Shown piece by piece: positions 1-9,433 of a DNA stretch of 64,000 nt (its first letter is position 1; each line of letters begins with the position of its first letter). Made by a program: the position numbers and the translations under genes. A model generated the notes under the pieces. The model was given only the letters and a program-made list of their open reading frames with translations, did no database searches and was not told the DNA's origin. The DNA is from Streptomyces violascens (GTDB lineage Bacteria; Actinomycetota; Actinomycetes; Streptomycetales; Streptomycetaceae): NCBI RefSeq assembly GCF_014649955.1, contig NZ_BMUA01000003.1, forward strand, positions 470,456-534,455, read 5' to 3'.

Positions 1-894
1 GGCAAGTTCATCAAGCTGCTCATGGCGCCCGCGAAGATGGGCGGCCGGGCCGGGATGAAGTTCCTCAATGTCGGCATGTCGATGATGACCGGCACCCTGG
101 GGAAGCTGCTCGGCGGGCCTTTCCTGCACGACGTGCAGACCTTCGTGGCGGCCATGGACACGATGTTCGGCGGGTTCCGGACCAGGGCGGATGCCACCTA
201 CCGTCTGTTGCAGGCGCCGGGCACCGCGTTCCTCGTCGTCGCCGCGCCCGAGCGGGACGCGCTGCGCGAGGCCGCGTACTTCGTGGAGCGCCTCGCTGCC
301 GACGACATGCCGCTGGCCGGGCTCGTACTCAACCGCGTACACGGGAGTGCGGCGTCCCGCCTCTCGGCCGAGCGCGCCCTCGCCGCGGCGGAGAGTCTCG
401 AAGAGCCGCCGGACCCGGCGGATGCCTCTGCAGAAAACCCTGCAGAAAATCTTGACGACCGTCGCATTGTCGATCAGGAGGCCGGGAAGGCTGGAGATCG
501 TGGCTCCAGCGATTCCTCTCCCCACGCTGTTGCTTCCGACGCTCATGCGTCCAACGCGGATGTTTCCCACGCTCACGCTTCCGACGCTGATGCAGCTGGT
601 GCACGCGCAGGCATAGACCCAGATCAGGTGGGCTCGGATCAGGTGGGCCCGGATCGAGAAGTCCCAGATCAGGAATCCGTGGAGCGGCTGACCGCCGGGC
701 TGCTGCGGCTGCATGCCGAGCGGATGCAGGTGCTCGCGCGTGAACAGCGGACGCGCGACCGTTTCACCGCACTCCACCCCGAGGTCCCGGTCGCCGAAGT
801 GGCCGCCCTGCCCGGCGATGTGCACGACCTGGCGGGGCTGCGGACCATCGGGGACCGGCTCGCGGCCGGTGGTCCCCCGGCCGGAGCTGCCTGA
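1..894 (+). CDS. ArsA/GET3-family ATPase, C-terminal part (gene begins before window)
   Basis: The reading frame is open from the first base, so the N-terminus with the P-loop lies outside the window. The visible 297 residues include the family's C-terminal half: a hydrophobic stretch (KFLNVGMSMMTGTLGKLL), the segment DVQTFVAAMDTMFGGFRTRA, and the strand/helix FLVVAAPERDALREAAYF followed by LAGLVLNRVHG. In this family that region closes the anion-pump or tail-anchor-targeting ATPase fold. Residues ~140-220 are an unusual low-complexity insert rich in Ala, His, Asp and Ser with repeated DQVG units, followed by a normal C-terminal helix. Its position beside wblA matches the known Streptomyces arrangement of two ArsA-like genes next to wblA. 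The substrate is unknown. Confidence 0.8.
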   Translation, partial: GKFIKLLMAPAKMGGRAGMKFLNVGMSMMTGTLGKLLGGPFLHDVQTFVAAMDTMFGGFRTRADATYRLLQAPGTAFLVVAAPERDALREAAYFVERLAADDMPLAGLVLNRVHGSAASRLSAERALAAAESLEEPPDPADASAENPAENLDDRRIVDQEAGKAGDRGSSDSSPHAVASDAHASNADVSHAHASDADAAGARAGIDPDQVGSDQVGPDREVPDQESVERLTAGLLRLHAERMQVLAREQRTRDRFTALHPEVPVAEVAALPGDVHDLAGLRTIGDRLAAGGPPAGAA

Positions 895-907
895 TCGTCC
901 GACCTCG

Positions 908-1276
908 TCAGCCCGCTGCGGCGTACGCCTCGTCTCCGAAGGAATGCCGGTAGTCGTACGCCGACTCCTCCTCCGCGCACACGGGCAGGATTCCCGTGCT
1001 GCGCTCGTACTCGGTGCGCGCGGTTTCGAGGAGGCGGTGCCAGGAGGTGACGGTGGGGCGCCTGCGCAGAAGTGCGCGCCGCTCCCGTTCCGTCATTCCG
1101 CCCCACACGCCGAACTCGACGCGATTGTCGAGCGCATCGGCCAGGCACTCGGTCCGCACCGGACAACCGGTGCACACCGCCTTGGCCCTGTTCTGCGCTG
1201 CACCCTGAACAAACAGTTCGTCCGGATCGGTAGTGCGGCAGGCTGCCTGCGCACTCCAGTCGGTTACCCAGCCCAT
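908..1276 (-). CDS. wblA: WhiB-like Fe-S transcription factor WblA
   Basis: This is a 122-residue WhiB-like protein. The four cysteines of the [4Fe-4S] site are present: one in QAACRTTD, then the CTGCPVRTEC block (C-x2-C-x5-C). They are followed by the GVWGG turn and a basic RRALLRRR segment that contacts DNA or sigma factor. I start at MGWVTDWS because the WhiB domain begins there; an upstream in-frame start at 1333 would add 19 residues. The sequence and the location between an ArsA-type ATPase and a class A PBP match WblA, a pleiotropic regulator of development and antibiotic production in Streptomyces. It is divergent from the PBP gene. Confidence 0.9.
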   Translation of the reverse strand: MGWVTDWSAQAACRTTDPDELFVQGAAQNRAKAVCTGCPVRTECLADALDNRVEFGVWGGMTERERRALLRRRPTVTSWHRLLETARTEYERSTGILPVCAEEESAYDYRHSFGDEAYAAAG

Positions 1277-1691
1277 GCCGGCGCCGTCCTCTCCCGAATC
1301 GAGGCTCCCCCACGGCGGCAGCGGCATATTCACCGCTGCCAGTTGAGGACGTTACGGAAGGTGGGCACAGCGCAACACCCCCGTCGGGCCCAATCTTGAA
1401 TGGCCCGAACGGACTATGCGTACGCGGCAGATCACCCAACGGAGTGAGCTGAGGACATGGGCGATGAATCCGAAATAATGGGACGTATCGGCTGAGTCAC
1501 AACGGACGCCCGATGACGCATGAGGCGCAATCGGACACCAACCGGGTTGATTCCTGCCGGATTCGGGGACGGCGGAACACTTCCACGCACGGCCGAGGAC
1601 TTGATACGGAACCGCACTGCTGTGACAGTTGAGAACAGCTTAGGCCAGAGCCTTCACCTGTGTCCGGCGATTGAGAACGTAGGCTGCCCCC
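1277..1691. promoter_or_regulatory. divergent promoter region between wblA and the PBP gene
   Basis: About 415 bp without a convincing gene separate the two divergent starts. WblA genes typically have a long upstream control region, and this space fits that. I could not assign individual promoter elements or operators with confidence. Confidence 0.4.
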
Positions 1692-3965
1692 ATGGCAAAG
1701 AAGCGATCGGGCGGAGGCCTGACCGGGACCCAGCAGGCCGCCAAGTTCCTTGGTGTGAGTGTGCTGGCGGGGGCCGTGCTCGCAGGGATCGCCCTGCCGG
1801 CGGCCGGCGCGCTGGGGCTCGCGGCCAAGGGCACGGTCGAAGGATTCGACGAGATCCCGGCCAACCTGAAGACCCCGCCGCTGAGCCAGCGCACCACGAT
1901 CCTCGACAACCAGGGCGGCACGATCGCCCAGGTCTACTCGCGCGACCGCACCGTGGTGCCGCTCGCCGACATCTCCCCGTACATGCAGAAGGCGATCGTC
2001 GCGATCGAGGACTCGCGCTTCTACGAGCACGGCGCGATCGACCTCAAGGGCGTCCTGCGCGCGATGAACAAGAACGCGACCAGCGGCGGTGTCGCCCAGG
2101 GCGCTTCCACCCTCACGCAGCAGTACGTGAAGAACGTCTTCGTCGAGGAGGCCGGGGACGACCCCGACAAGGTCGCCGAGGCCACCCAGCAGACGATCGG
2201 CCGCAAGGTCAAGGAGCTCAAGTACGCGATCCAGGTCGAGGAGGAGCTCGGCAAGAAGAAGATCCTGGAGAACTACCTCAACATCACGTTCTTCGGGCAG
2301 CAGGCGTACGGCATCGAGGCCGCCGCCAAGCGCTACTTCTCCAAGTCGGCCAAGGACCTGACCCTGGACGAGTCGGCGATGCTCGCCGGGATCGTGCAGT
2401 CGCCCAGCCGGTACGACCCCGTCAACGACGCGCAGGAATCCAAGAAGCGCCGCAACACGGTGCTCCAGCGGATGGCCGACATGAAGGACATCTCGCAGGC
2501 CGAGGCCGACAAGGCCATGCAGAAGCCCATCAAGCTGAGCGTGAGCAAGCCGAAGAACGGCTGCATCACCGCCGTCGAGGGCGCGGGCTTCTTCTGCGAC
2601 TACGTGCGCGAGGTGTTCCTGTCCGACCCGGTCTTCGGCAAGACGAAGGAAGAGCGGGCCAAGCTCTGGAACCAGGGCGGGCTCACGGTTCAGACCACGC
2701 TCGACCCGCAGGCGCAGAAGTCGACGCAGGAGTCGATCAAGAACCACGTCTACCAGAAGGACACCGTCGCGACCGCGGTCTCGCTGGTCCAGCCCGGCAC
2801 CGGCAAGGTCCTCGCGATGGGCCAGTCCAAGCCGTACGGATTCGGGGACAACGAGACGCAGATCAACTTCTCGGTCAACCGGCAGATGGGCGGCTCGAAT
2901 TACGGCTTCCCGGTCGGCTCGACCTTCAAGCCCTTCCTGGCCGCGGCCGCGATCGAGGGCGGCAAGCCGCCGACCCAGCAGTACTCGGCCCCGTACGAGA
3001 TGGACTATCCGGCGTCCGTCCAGACGTGCAACGGCAAGCCGTGGGTCAACGACGGCAAGCCCAAGCCGTACCACCTGGAGAACGAGAACGAGTCCGAGGT
3101 CGGCCCGTTCTCGCTGAGGGACGCGATGGCCAAGTCGGTCAACACGTACTTCGTGCAGATGCTCGGCGACATCGGCATGTGCCCGGTCTCGCAGATGACC
3201 GACAAGCTGCACGTGCTCCAGGGCAACGGCGACAAGCTGCCCATGGTGCCCTCGGCGCTGACGCTCGGCTCGACCGGTATCTCGCCGCTGACGATGGCCT
3301 CGGCGTACGCGACCTTCGCCAACCGGGGCACGTACTGCACGCCGATCGCCATCGAGTCGATCAAGAAGGCGGACGGCTCGTCGGTGCCGGTGCCGAAGAG
3401 CTCCTGCTCGCAGGCGATGTCGCAGAACACCGCGGACAGCATCAACAGCCTGCTGCGCGGCGTGATCGACTCCGGTACGGGTCAGGAGGCCGGGCTCAAG
3501 GACCGCGACAACGCGGGCAAGACCGGTACCACCGACGCCCGCAAGAACGCGTGGTTCGTCGGGTACACGTCGAACCTGTCCGCCGCGGTCTGGGTCGGCA
3601 GCCCGTCCCAGCGCGTCGAGATGAACAACATCACCATCGGCGGCCAGACGTACGAGCAGGTGTACGGCGGTCAGGTCCCCGGCCCCATCTGGCGCGACGC
3701 GATGACCGGCGCGCTGCAGGGCCAGACGTCGGCGCCCTTCGTCAACGTCAACATCCCCGACACCGGCCAGAAGCCGGCCGGCAACCCGCCCCCCGGCGCA
3801 CCGGCCAGCACCCCCGACAAGAGCAAGAACAAGGGCAAGCACAAGCCGAAGCCGGGCGGCGAGAACAAGCCCCCGAACCCGAACCCCGACCCCAACCAGC
3901 CCTTCCCCGGCATCTCGCTCCCGCCGGGCGTCATCGGCGGGGACACGGGAGGGTGGCCGCAGTAG
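1692..3965 (+). CDS. class A penicillin-binding protein (GT51 glycosyltransferase + transpeptidase)
   Basis: This 757-residue bifunctional peptidoglycan synthase is anchored by an N-terminal transmembrane helix (~residues 16-45). The GT51 glycosyltransferase signature appears as EDSRFYEHGAID and GASTLTQQYVKN. The transpeptidase motifs follow in order: GSTFK (SxxK, nucleophile near residue 410), SVN (SxN, ~482) and KTGTT (~610). The C-terminal ~70 residues are a Pro/Lys/Asn-rich extracellular tail ending in GGDTGGWPQ, common in actinomycete class A PBPs. All catalytic motifs are intact. It should polymerise and cross-link cell-wall glycan on the outer face of the membrane. It ends at a strong hairpin shared with the convergent gene. 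Confidence 0.93.
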   Translation: MAKKRSGGGLTGTQQAAKFLGVSVLAGAVLAGIALPAAGALGLAAKGTVEGFDEIPANLKTPPLSQRTTILDNQGGTIAQVYSRDRTVVPLADISPYMQKAIVAIEDSRFYEHGAIDLKGVLRAMNKNATSGGVAQGASTLTQQYVKNVFVEEAGDDPDKVAEATQQTIGRKVKELKYAIQVEEELGKKKILENYLNITFFGQQAYGIEAAAKRYFSKSAKDLTLDESAMLAGIVQSPSRYDPVNDAQESKKRRNTVLQRMADMKDISQAEADKAMQKPIKLSVSKPKNGCITAVEGAGFFCDYVREVFLSDPVFGKTKEERAKLWNQGGLTVQTTLDPQAQKSTQESIKNHVYQKDTVATAVSLVQPGTGKVLAMGQSKPYGFGDNETQINFSVNRQMGGSNYGFPVGSTFKPFLAAAAIEGGKPPTQQYSAPYEMDYPASVQTCNGKPWVNDGKPKPYHLENENESEVGPFSLRDAMAKSVNTYFVQMLGDIGMCPVSQMTDKLHVLQGNGDKLPMVPSALTLGSTGISPLTMASAYATFANRGTYCTPIAIESIKKADGSSVPVPKSSCSQAMSQNTADSINSLLRGVIDSGTGQEAGLKDRDNAGKTGTTDARKNAWFVGYTSNLSAAVWVGSPSQRVEMNNITIGGQTYEQVYGGQVPGPIWRDAMTGALQGQTSAPFVNVNIPDTGQKPAGNPPPGAPASTPDKSKNKGKHKPKPGGENKPPNPNPDPNQPFPGISLPPGVIGGDTGGWPQ

Positions 3966-4013
3966 CGGTGCTCCTACGTAGGCGGCAGTAGCAGCGTCCT
4001 TACGCACGTGAAA

Positions 4014-4054
4014 GGGGCGCCCGGGATTCACAGAGAATCCGGGCGCCCCTTTTG
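4014..4054. terminator. bidirectional intrinsic terminator
   Basis: A near-perfect GC-rich hairpin (GGGGCGCCCGGATTC-type arms around a short CACAG-like loop) has A residues on its left and a T tract on its right. It lies between the convergent PBP and GatB/YqeY genes and can terminate both. Confidence 0.85.
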
Positions 4055-4103
4055 TCAGCCGTACTCGTCAGCCGTATGTGTCAGCTGCGCTCGCCAGCCG
4101 TAC

Positions 4104-4568
4104 TCAGCCCGCGAGGAGCTTCTTGACCGCGGCGGCGACGCGGCCGCCGTCGGCGAGCCCGGCCACCTTCGGGTTCACGATCTTCATGACGGCGCCCATC
4201 GCGCGCGGCCCCTCGGCGCCGGCGGCCCTGGCCTCCTCGACGGCGCTCGCGACGATCTCCGTGAGCTCGTCGTCGGAGAGCTGCTTGGGCAGGTACGCGT
4301 CGAGGATCTCGCCCTCGGCCAGCTCGCGCGCCGCGGACTCGGCACGGCCGCCCTGCTCGAAGGCCTCGGCGGCCTCGCGGCGCTTCTTCGCCTCCTTGGC
4401 GATCACCTTGAGCACCTCGTCGTCGGAGAGCTCGCGCGCGGTCTTCCCGGCGACCTCTTCCTTGGCGACGGCGGTGAGGGTCAGCCGGAGCGTGGACGAG
4501 CGCAGCTCGTCGCGCGCCTTCATGGCGGTGGTGAGGTCGTCCTTGAGTCGGGCCTTGAGCGTGGTCAT
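4104..4568 (-). CDS. GatB/YqeY domain protein
   Basis: A 154-residue stand-alone YqeY-type protein, all alpha-helical. It starts MTTLKARLKDDLTTAMKARDELR and carries the family's LRLTLTAVAKEE, DEVLKVIAKEAKKRREA and LPKQLSDDEL segments, ending in the GRVAAAVKKLL motif of the tRNA-binding GatB tail. Such proteins are thought to help tRNA-dependent amidotransfer or Asn/Gln-tRNA metabolism, but the exact role is not established. The length is typical. It is convergent with the PBP gene and divergent from the metallophosphoesterase gene. Confidence 0.9.
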   Translation of the reverse strand: MTTLKARLKDDLTTAMKARDELRSSTLRLTLTAVAKEEVAGKTARELSDDEVLKVIAKEAKKRREAAEAFEQGGRAESAARELAEGEILDAYLPKQLSDDELTEIVASAVEEARAAGAEGPRAMGAVMKIVNPKVAGLADGGRVAAAVKKLLAG

Positions 4569-4656
4569 GGGTCCAGTGTGTCAGGTGCACAGCGGTACCC
4601 GCCCGCCGATTTCCGCCCCGTACGCCGTTGTCGGCGGCGTCTGCGACGATGGGCGT

Positions 4657-5586
4657 ATGCGCGCGCGATACGGAATTCCCTTGGGTATCACGGCGGTCGG
4701 GGCCGCCGGTCTCGCCTATGCGGCCGGCTTCGAGGCCAGATCCTTCCGGCTGAGGCGGGTCACCGTGCCGGTGCTGCCGCCGGGGGTGAGGCCGTTGCGC
4801 GTGCTCCAGGTCTCGGACATCCACATGGTGAGCGGCCAGCACAAGAAGCGGGCGTGGCTGCAGTCGCTTGCGGGCCTGCGCCCGGATTTCGTGGTGAACA
4901 CGGGCGACAACCTCTCCGACCCGGAGGGCGTCCCCGAGGTGCTGGACGCGCTGGGGCCGCTGATGGAGTTCCCCGGCGTGTACGTCTTCGGCTCGAACGA
5001 CTACTACGGCCCGAAGCTGCGCAACCCCGCGCGGTACCTGCTGGAGAAGGCCCAGGGCCGGCACGGCCTCAACGGCAACGCGCCGGCCGTCGGCGTCGTG
5101 CACAACCCGTGGGAAGAGCTGCGGGACGCGTTCGACATGGCGGGCTGGGTGAACCTGAGCAACACCCGGGGCCGCCTCAAGCTCGACGGCATGGAGCTGG
5201 CCTTCACGGGCCTGGACGACCCGCACATCAAGCGCGACCGGTACGACAGCGTGGCCGGCGGCCCGGAGCGGGACGCCGACCTGTCGATCGCGGTGGTCCA
5301 CGCCCCCTACCTGCGCTCCCTGGAAGCCTTCACGGCGGACGGCTACCCCCTGATCCTGGCCGGCCACACCCACGGCGGCCAGCTGTGCATCCCCTTCTAC
5401 GGCGCCCTGGTCACGAACTGCGACCTGGACACGGACCGGGTGAAGGGCCTGTCCACCCACTCCACGGAGGGCAACCGCGCCTACCTCCACGTCTCAGCGG
5501 GCTGCGGCACAAACCGCTACACCCCACTCCGCTTCGCCTGCCCGCCGGAGGCGACGTTGCTGACGCTGGTGGCCCGGCGGGGGTAG
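4657..5586 (+). CDS. membrane-anchored metallophosphoesterase
   Basis: This 309-residue calcineurin-like phosphoesterase follows a short N-terminal membrane segment (GIPLGITAVGAAGLAYAAGF). Metal-binding motifs are in order: DIHMVSG (D-x-H), NTGDNLSD (GDN), GSNDYYG (the GNH/D position), VVHAPY and AGHTHGGQ. I start at the ATG at 4657 because the N-terminal membrane segment begins there and the frame upstream is the shadow of the GatB/YqeY gene. The substrate (phosphodiester or phospholipid headgroup) cannot be told from sequence. It is the last backbone gene before the tRNA that anchors the islands. Confidence 0.88.
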   Translation: MRARYGIPLGITAVGAAGLAYAAGFEARSFRLRRVTVPVLPPGVRPLRVLQVSDIHMVSGQHKKRAWLQSLAGLRPDFVVNTGDNLSDPEGVPEVLDALGPLMEFPGVYVFGSNDYYGPKLRNPARYLLEKAQGRHGLNGNAPAVGVVHNPWEELRDAFDMAGWVNLSNTRGRLKLDGMELAFTGLDDPHIKRDRYDSVAGGPERDADLSIAVVHAPYLRSLEAFTADGYPLILAGHTHGGQLCIPFYGALVTNCDLDTDRVKGLSTHSTEGNRAYLHVSAGCGTNRYTPLRFACPPEATLLTLVARRG

Positions 5587-5901
5587 GTGCGCTGGGGGGC
5601 GCCCCGGGGTCGACGGCGGCTGCGGGGGCTGGGCGCCCCCGGGTCGGGCTGCTCCCGGAGGTGGGTGGGGGACCCGAGGCACCTGGGAGTCGGCGGCAGC
5701 TCGCGCGAGGGGCCTCCGGGACCCGTCCCGAGCCACTTCGCGATCCAGGCGGACGTACTGGTGGGGCTCGCCGTCGGCTGGCTGTCGGTACGGACGCAGA
5801 AGGGCGGGCCGCCCCTGCCCGCAGCGCCCCGAAAACCGGATTTCGTCTCCGGCCGCCAGTGGGCTAAAGTAAACGACGTCGCCGCGACAAGCGGAGACAA
5901 T
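5587..5901. other. 315-bp gap before tRNA-Pro
   Basis: No convincing gene is visible in this GC-rich stretch. It should contain the promoter for the tRNA, but I could not place it. Confidence 0.3.
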
Positions 5902-5975
5902 CGGGGTGTAGCGCAGCTTGGCAGCGCGCTTCGTTCGGGACGAAGAGGTCGTGGGTTCAAATCCCGCCACCCCGA
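5902..5975 (+). tRNA. tRNA-Pro (CGG anticodon)
   Basis: A 74-nt cloverleaf can be folded. The acceptor arm pairs CGGGGTG with CACCCCG, followed by discriminator A. The anticodon stem CTTCG/CGAAG encloses loop TTCGGGA, giving anticodon CGG, and the T arm contains GGTTCAAATCC. CCA is not encoded. The 3' half is the integration target for the islands that follow and is restored intact here. Confidence 0.93.
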
Positions 5976-5979
5976 CAGC
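5934..5979 (+). repeat. attL-type core: 3' half of tRNA-Pro (copy 1)
   Basis: This 46-bp segment runs from the anticodon loop through the tRNA 3' end. It recurs exactly at 12786-12831 and with two mismatches at 32108-32153. Downstream of all three copies lies a similar hairpin sequence. This is the classic footprint of tyrosine-recombinase integration into a tRNA 3' end. Confidence 0.9.
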
Positions 5980-5991
5980 CGAAACACCAGG

Positions 5992-6028
5992 TCAGGCCCG
6001 GTTCTCCTTCACGGAGAACCGGGCCTGA
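5992..6028 (+). terminator. tRNA-Pro terminator hairpin
   Basis: A perfect inverted repeat (TCAGGCCCGGTTCTCC, then its complement) with a 5-nt loop is followed by TTTG. Related hairpins with changed stems follow the other two att copies, so the terminator travelled with the att site. Confidence 0.85.
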
Positions 6029-6492
6029 TTTGCGTTGGGGGGCCATTTTGGGAGCCGTTTGGGAGCCGACTTCGGGATGCGGCCCCCAAGCCGGGCCGGA
6101 GAGCAACAGAGAGCCGCTGCCGCAGCGACCGATCCGCCAGCAAAGATCACCGAGTTCCGCCATTGCTTACCCTCTGGTCCTGGCATCGCCAGGAACCGGA
6201 CAACAGCGCCCTACGAACGGTTCTCGAACATCGTGCGCTTCGAGCCATCGGCCGACGGAGTTGTCGCGGGCGGCGCTGCCCGCCTTGAAAGTCACTCCTC
6301 GTCAGGAACCTCCCACTCTGCGTCAATAGCGCCTTGTCGGCCATGCCATCATTCGACCAGTTTCCTCTCCATCCTTCGCAATGATCACCCTCATACGGTG
6401 AACCTCGTTTTGTCTGCGTAAGTGCCAGCCGCATCTACCGGCGGAAGGTGCGATCACCTCGCAGACCCACGGGGCACGGGGAGGAAGCACAC
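6029..6492. other. left arm of island 1, no gene seen
   Basis: About 460 bp without a supported gene. Near its left end are two direct GGGAGCCG units (about 6049-6070), placed where integrase arm-type sites usually lie. The rest should contain the promoter for the operon starting at 6493. Confidence 0.35.
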
Positions 6493-7020
6493 ATGGATGC
6501 GTTGGCATTTCCCGCACTGGCCGGGACACTCCTGACCGAAGCGGTCAAGTTTCTCTTTGACCGAGCGAGTGCGGTGCTGGACCGGCGGGCAGGTCGGGTA
6601 CCGCTGGAAGAGCCGGAGCAGGTCGCCGGGCAAACGCAGCCCTTGCTGGTCAGGGCACAGGCGCTCACCGACGAGCGCGTCGCCCGCATCACCGGGGCCC
6701 ACGGGGCGCTTCGCGTCTACCTCTCGCGCCCCGAGTTCCTTCTCGGCGATGACGCCGAGCTGAGGGGGGTACTGGGGCGTCTTCGCCGGGACTTGGAGGA
6801 GGCATACGGACGCCCCCTGCCGTTCGGGGACGAGAAGGAGACAGATCGGCCCGGCATAGAGGTCTCCCAGCAAGCAGATCTCATCCACGGCAAACAGGTC
6901 GGCATGCGTGTTGGCGGCGACATCACGGAACGCGGACGAGCCCACGTCGACCAGAACGCCGGGACCATCGAAGCGACAGGTGAACAGGTCGGCATCGAAG
7001 TCGAAGGCACCATCGGCTGA
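6493..7020 (+). CDS. Bell-domain-like effector with RHIM-like (GxQVG) amyloid motifs
   Basis: This is a 175-residue protein. Residues 1-~115 are helical and start with a hydrophobic helix and the segment LLTEAVKFLFDRASAVLDRR, the pattern I associate with the bacterial Bell domain, a putative membrane-permeabilising death effector analogous to fungal HeLo. Residues 118-175 are Gly/Val/Gln-rich with two units 30 residues apart centred on HGKQVG (133-137) and TGEQVG (163-167), like bacterial amyloid signalling motifs of the RHIM-like class. The next gene product has the same GEQVG motif near its N-terminus. I infer that the NLR-like partner templates amyloid formation and triggers this effector. 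The family assignment is from memory of the pattern. Confidence 0.6.
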   Translation: MDALAFPALAGTLLTEAVKFLFDRASAVLDRRAGRVPLEEPEQVAGQTQPLLVRAQALTDERVARITGAHGALRVYLSRPEFLLGDDAELRGVLGRLRRDLEEAYGRPLPFGDEKETDRPGIEVSQQADLIHGKQVGMRVGGDITERGRAHVDQNAGTIEATGEQVGIEVEGTIG

Positions 7021-7036
7021 GGCGGGCAACAACAGC

Positions 7037-9433
7037 ATGAACTTCGATGACGGCCGCGCAGCAGATCCCCTGCAGCAGCCCCCCTTCCCTCCCAAGAGCG
7101 ACGAGGGCGAGACGCCGACACCACCGAGCCCAGGACCCGACCCAAGCGGTCTGCCGGCACTGCCCCCTCCGCCACCCGAGCCGCCCAGCACCGCTCCGTC
7201 GACGGCGCCGGCTCGCGAATCAGTGGAGGCTGTCGGGCAGGCTGCCGTCCTTCAACGGGCCTTCTACAACTACGGCGAACAGGTCGGCACAAAGTACGTC
7301 TACGAGCAGACCCTCGATTCACACGCCCCGATCTCGCCTGAGTACCTAGCCGTGGTCCGCGAGGTGTATGCCGAGCCCCAACATGAACGACTGACGCCAC
7401 CCCCTTTCAAGCAGGCCCTCGAAACCCTGCGTGCGGCCGGCTCCGTCCTGGTCATCAACCGACCGCCGAACAGCAGCCGGACGTTCACCGCCTACGCATT
7501 ACTCGCCCATCTCAAGCGCGAAGGCGCCATCACTGAGGTCCGGCCGCTGGCCTTCGGCGGCTCCAAGTACTTCCCGACCAGACGTCTGCCGCACGACCAT
7601 CGTTGCGGCTTCCTGCTCGAACTCCCGCCAGACGAGGATGACTTCACCGTCGACGAGTCCTTCGGCGGCAACCTGAGCAAGCTCGTCGACCGCCTCCAAC
7701 GACGTGACTGCCGCTTGATCGTCCTCACCCGCCCCGACCAGTGGAGACGTATCAGCTCCGGGGCACCGGACGGCGTCGCTCCAGAACTAGGGGCGGTTAG
7801 TCCGCGGCTTATCGCCGAACGGTGGCTTCTGGCACACGAGACCGACTTTCCGGCAGATCCTTGGCTCGACCACAAGGACATTAAGCCGCTCCTTGTCGGC
7901 CAAGCCCCGACCGACGTGCTCAACCTCGTATATCTCATGCTTGAACAGCATCGGGCAGCGAAGTCCGCCACGCCGGTTGCCGCCGAGCAGGCACATGAGC
8001 GCAGGCGAGAAGTGTCCCTGCGTCTGACGTTCGACAAGCAGGTAGCCAACGTAGTGGCGGCCCACAGCAATTGGGAGGACGCCCTCTATCACTGGCATGA
8101 GCCCAAGGGACGTTCCCGCACCAGTTTCGAACGCAACTTCCTGCTGGCCGCGGCCGTCCTGCGCGGCGATCCGGTCGGTCACGTGTATGCCAAGGCAGCC
8201 GAACTGACCGGACAACTCGACAACGTCACAGTCGAGGTCGACGGGCAAAAGGAGCCCGGCGTTATCGCCATGGCGAGGGTCGCGGGGGCGCGGCGCGAGG
8301 ACGACGGCACCCTCAGCTTTACCCGTCCGCACTGGGACGACGCCATCATCGAGTACTTCTGGAACGACCGCCCCCTTGCTCGCTCCGCGTTCCTCCGATG
8401 GCTCGCCCAGGCCCCTGTCGTCGATGCCACCACGAGCAAGGAAGCGCTGGAGATCATCAGCAGGGACGGTCGGCTTGCCTTGGCCGAGCGTGTGGGGCAG
8501 TTCGCTTTGCGATGGGCTGTTCGCCATCGTCGCCAGACCCCACTGGAGCGGATCGTCGAGGAGTGGCACAAGCAGGGAACAGCTAAGGAGCTGTGGCCCT
8601 TGGCCGTTCGGCTCCTGGACTCCGCAGCCATCCACGCCGCCAGCGCGCCCTATATCCATTCCATGCTGCTGGCTTGGTCGAACCGAAGCCAGCCTCACCT
8701 GCAGAGAGCCGTCGTAGAGGTATGTACGGGAACGTTCGGTCGCCGGCATACGGCCAAAGCGCTGCGCCGGCTCAGGAACGTCGCCTCGCAAGGACACCCT
8801 GACGTGATCGACACGCTGCGCGAGGCAGTACGCGTCCTATGGGAGGACGCGACCGTGCGACAGATGCTGTTCGGGTACGTCGTTGACTGGTGCAAAACGG
8901 AGAAGACAAGCCAAACCGTGGGACACCGAACGTTCGCCGCCTTGGCCCTGAACTCTCCGTCCGAAACGACCGGCCTGCCACCGCTCCTTCAGGCCATGGA
9001 CGAAGAGCGCCCGGACGACGAAGACACCTTCCGTCCACCTCTGCAAGGACTCGTGACTGGCTGGCGCACCCTGTTGCGCCAGGCGGCAGGGCCGACAGGA
9101 GAACGAGACCTCGACAAGGCAGTGTTCACGTGGCTCGACGCAGCGCTGCACCGGCCCGCGCTTAAGCCCATCGTCTTCGACACTCTGCGTCAGGCCGTGA
9201 ACGTTGCCGGGACTGAAGGGCCACCCCTTCGCGAGGCACTGCGCACATCCGCCCAGTGGTGGGTCCAGGGGCAAGACCGCCCCTATTCCGAGGCGAAGGA
9301 AGAGCTCAAACTGGAGTTGTCCGCGTTGCTCGACCAGGACCTCACCGCTCGCCGCAGCGAGCCTCCCACACAGCAGCCATCGCAGGTCACGGACGACGAG
9401 CCCCCGGCCCCAACGGAGGCCGAGGCCGCATGA
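7037..9433 (+). CDS. NLR-like STAND protein with N-terminal amyloid motif (putative sensor)
   Basis: A 798-residue protein. Residues 1-60 are a disordered Pro-rich leader. Residues ~65-95 contain NYGEQVGTKYVYEQ, matching the GEQVG motif of the upstream effector. From ~115 a P-loop-like domain follows: VLVINRPPNSSRT (139-149) at the Walker A position, without the usual GKT, and GFLLELPPDEDDF (191-203) as a Walker B-like strand; RLIVLTRP follows. The C-terminal ~450 residues are helical with repeat-like character (LAERVGQFALRWAVRH, LRRLRNVASQGH) and probably form the sensing part. It lies 16 nt after the effector gene and overlaps the next gene by 4 nt, so the three are translated together. ATP binding is uncertain because of the altered Walker A. 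Confidence 0.6.
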   Translation: MNFDDGRAADPLQQPPFPPKSDEGETPTPPSPGPDPSGLPALPPPPPEPPSTAPSTAPARESVEAVGQAAVLQRAFYNYGEQVGTKYVYEQTLDSHAPISPEYLAVVREVYAEPQHERLTPPPFKQALETLRAAGSVLVINRPPNSSRTFTAYALLAHLKREGAITEVRPLAFGGSKYFPTRRLPHDHRCGFLLELPPDEDDFTVDESFGGNLSKLVDRLQRRDCRLIVLTRPDQWRRISSGAPDGVAPELGAVSPRLIAERWLLAHETDFPADPWLDHKDIKPLLVGQAPTDVLNLVYLMLEQHRAAKSATPVAAEQAHERRREVSLRLTFDKQVANVVAAHSNWEDALYHWHEPKGRSRTSFERNFLLAAAVLRGDPVGHVYAKAAELTGQLDNVTVEVDGQKEPGVIAMARVAGARREDDGTLSFTRPHWDDAIIEYFWNDRPLARSAFLRWLAQAPVVDATTSKEALEIISRDGRLALAERVGQFALRWAVRHRRQTPLERIVEEWHKQGTAKELWPLAVRLLDSAAIHAASAPYIHSMLLAWSNRSQPHLQRAVVEVCTGTFGRRHTAKALRRLRNVASQGHPDVIDTLREAVRVLWEDATVRQMLFGYVVDWCKTEKTSQTVGHRTFAALALNSPSETTGLPPLLQAMDEERPDDEDTFRPPLQGLVTGWRTLLRQAAGPTGERDLDKAVFTWLDAALHRPALKPIVFDTLRQAVNVAGTEGPPLREALRTSAQWWVQGQDRPYSEAKEELKLELSALLDQDLTARRSEPPTQQPSQVTDDEPPAPTEAEAA

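Noticed and set aside
1497..4031. Long open frames on both strands over the PBP gene (844 and 823 codons)
   Set aside because: They are high-GC shadow frames of the PBP gene, with compositionally biased Arg/Gly-rich translations and no domain motifs.
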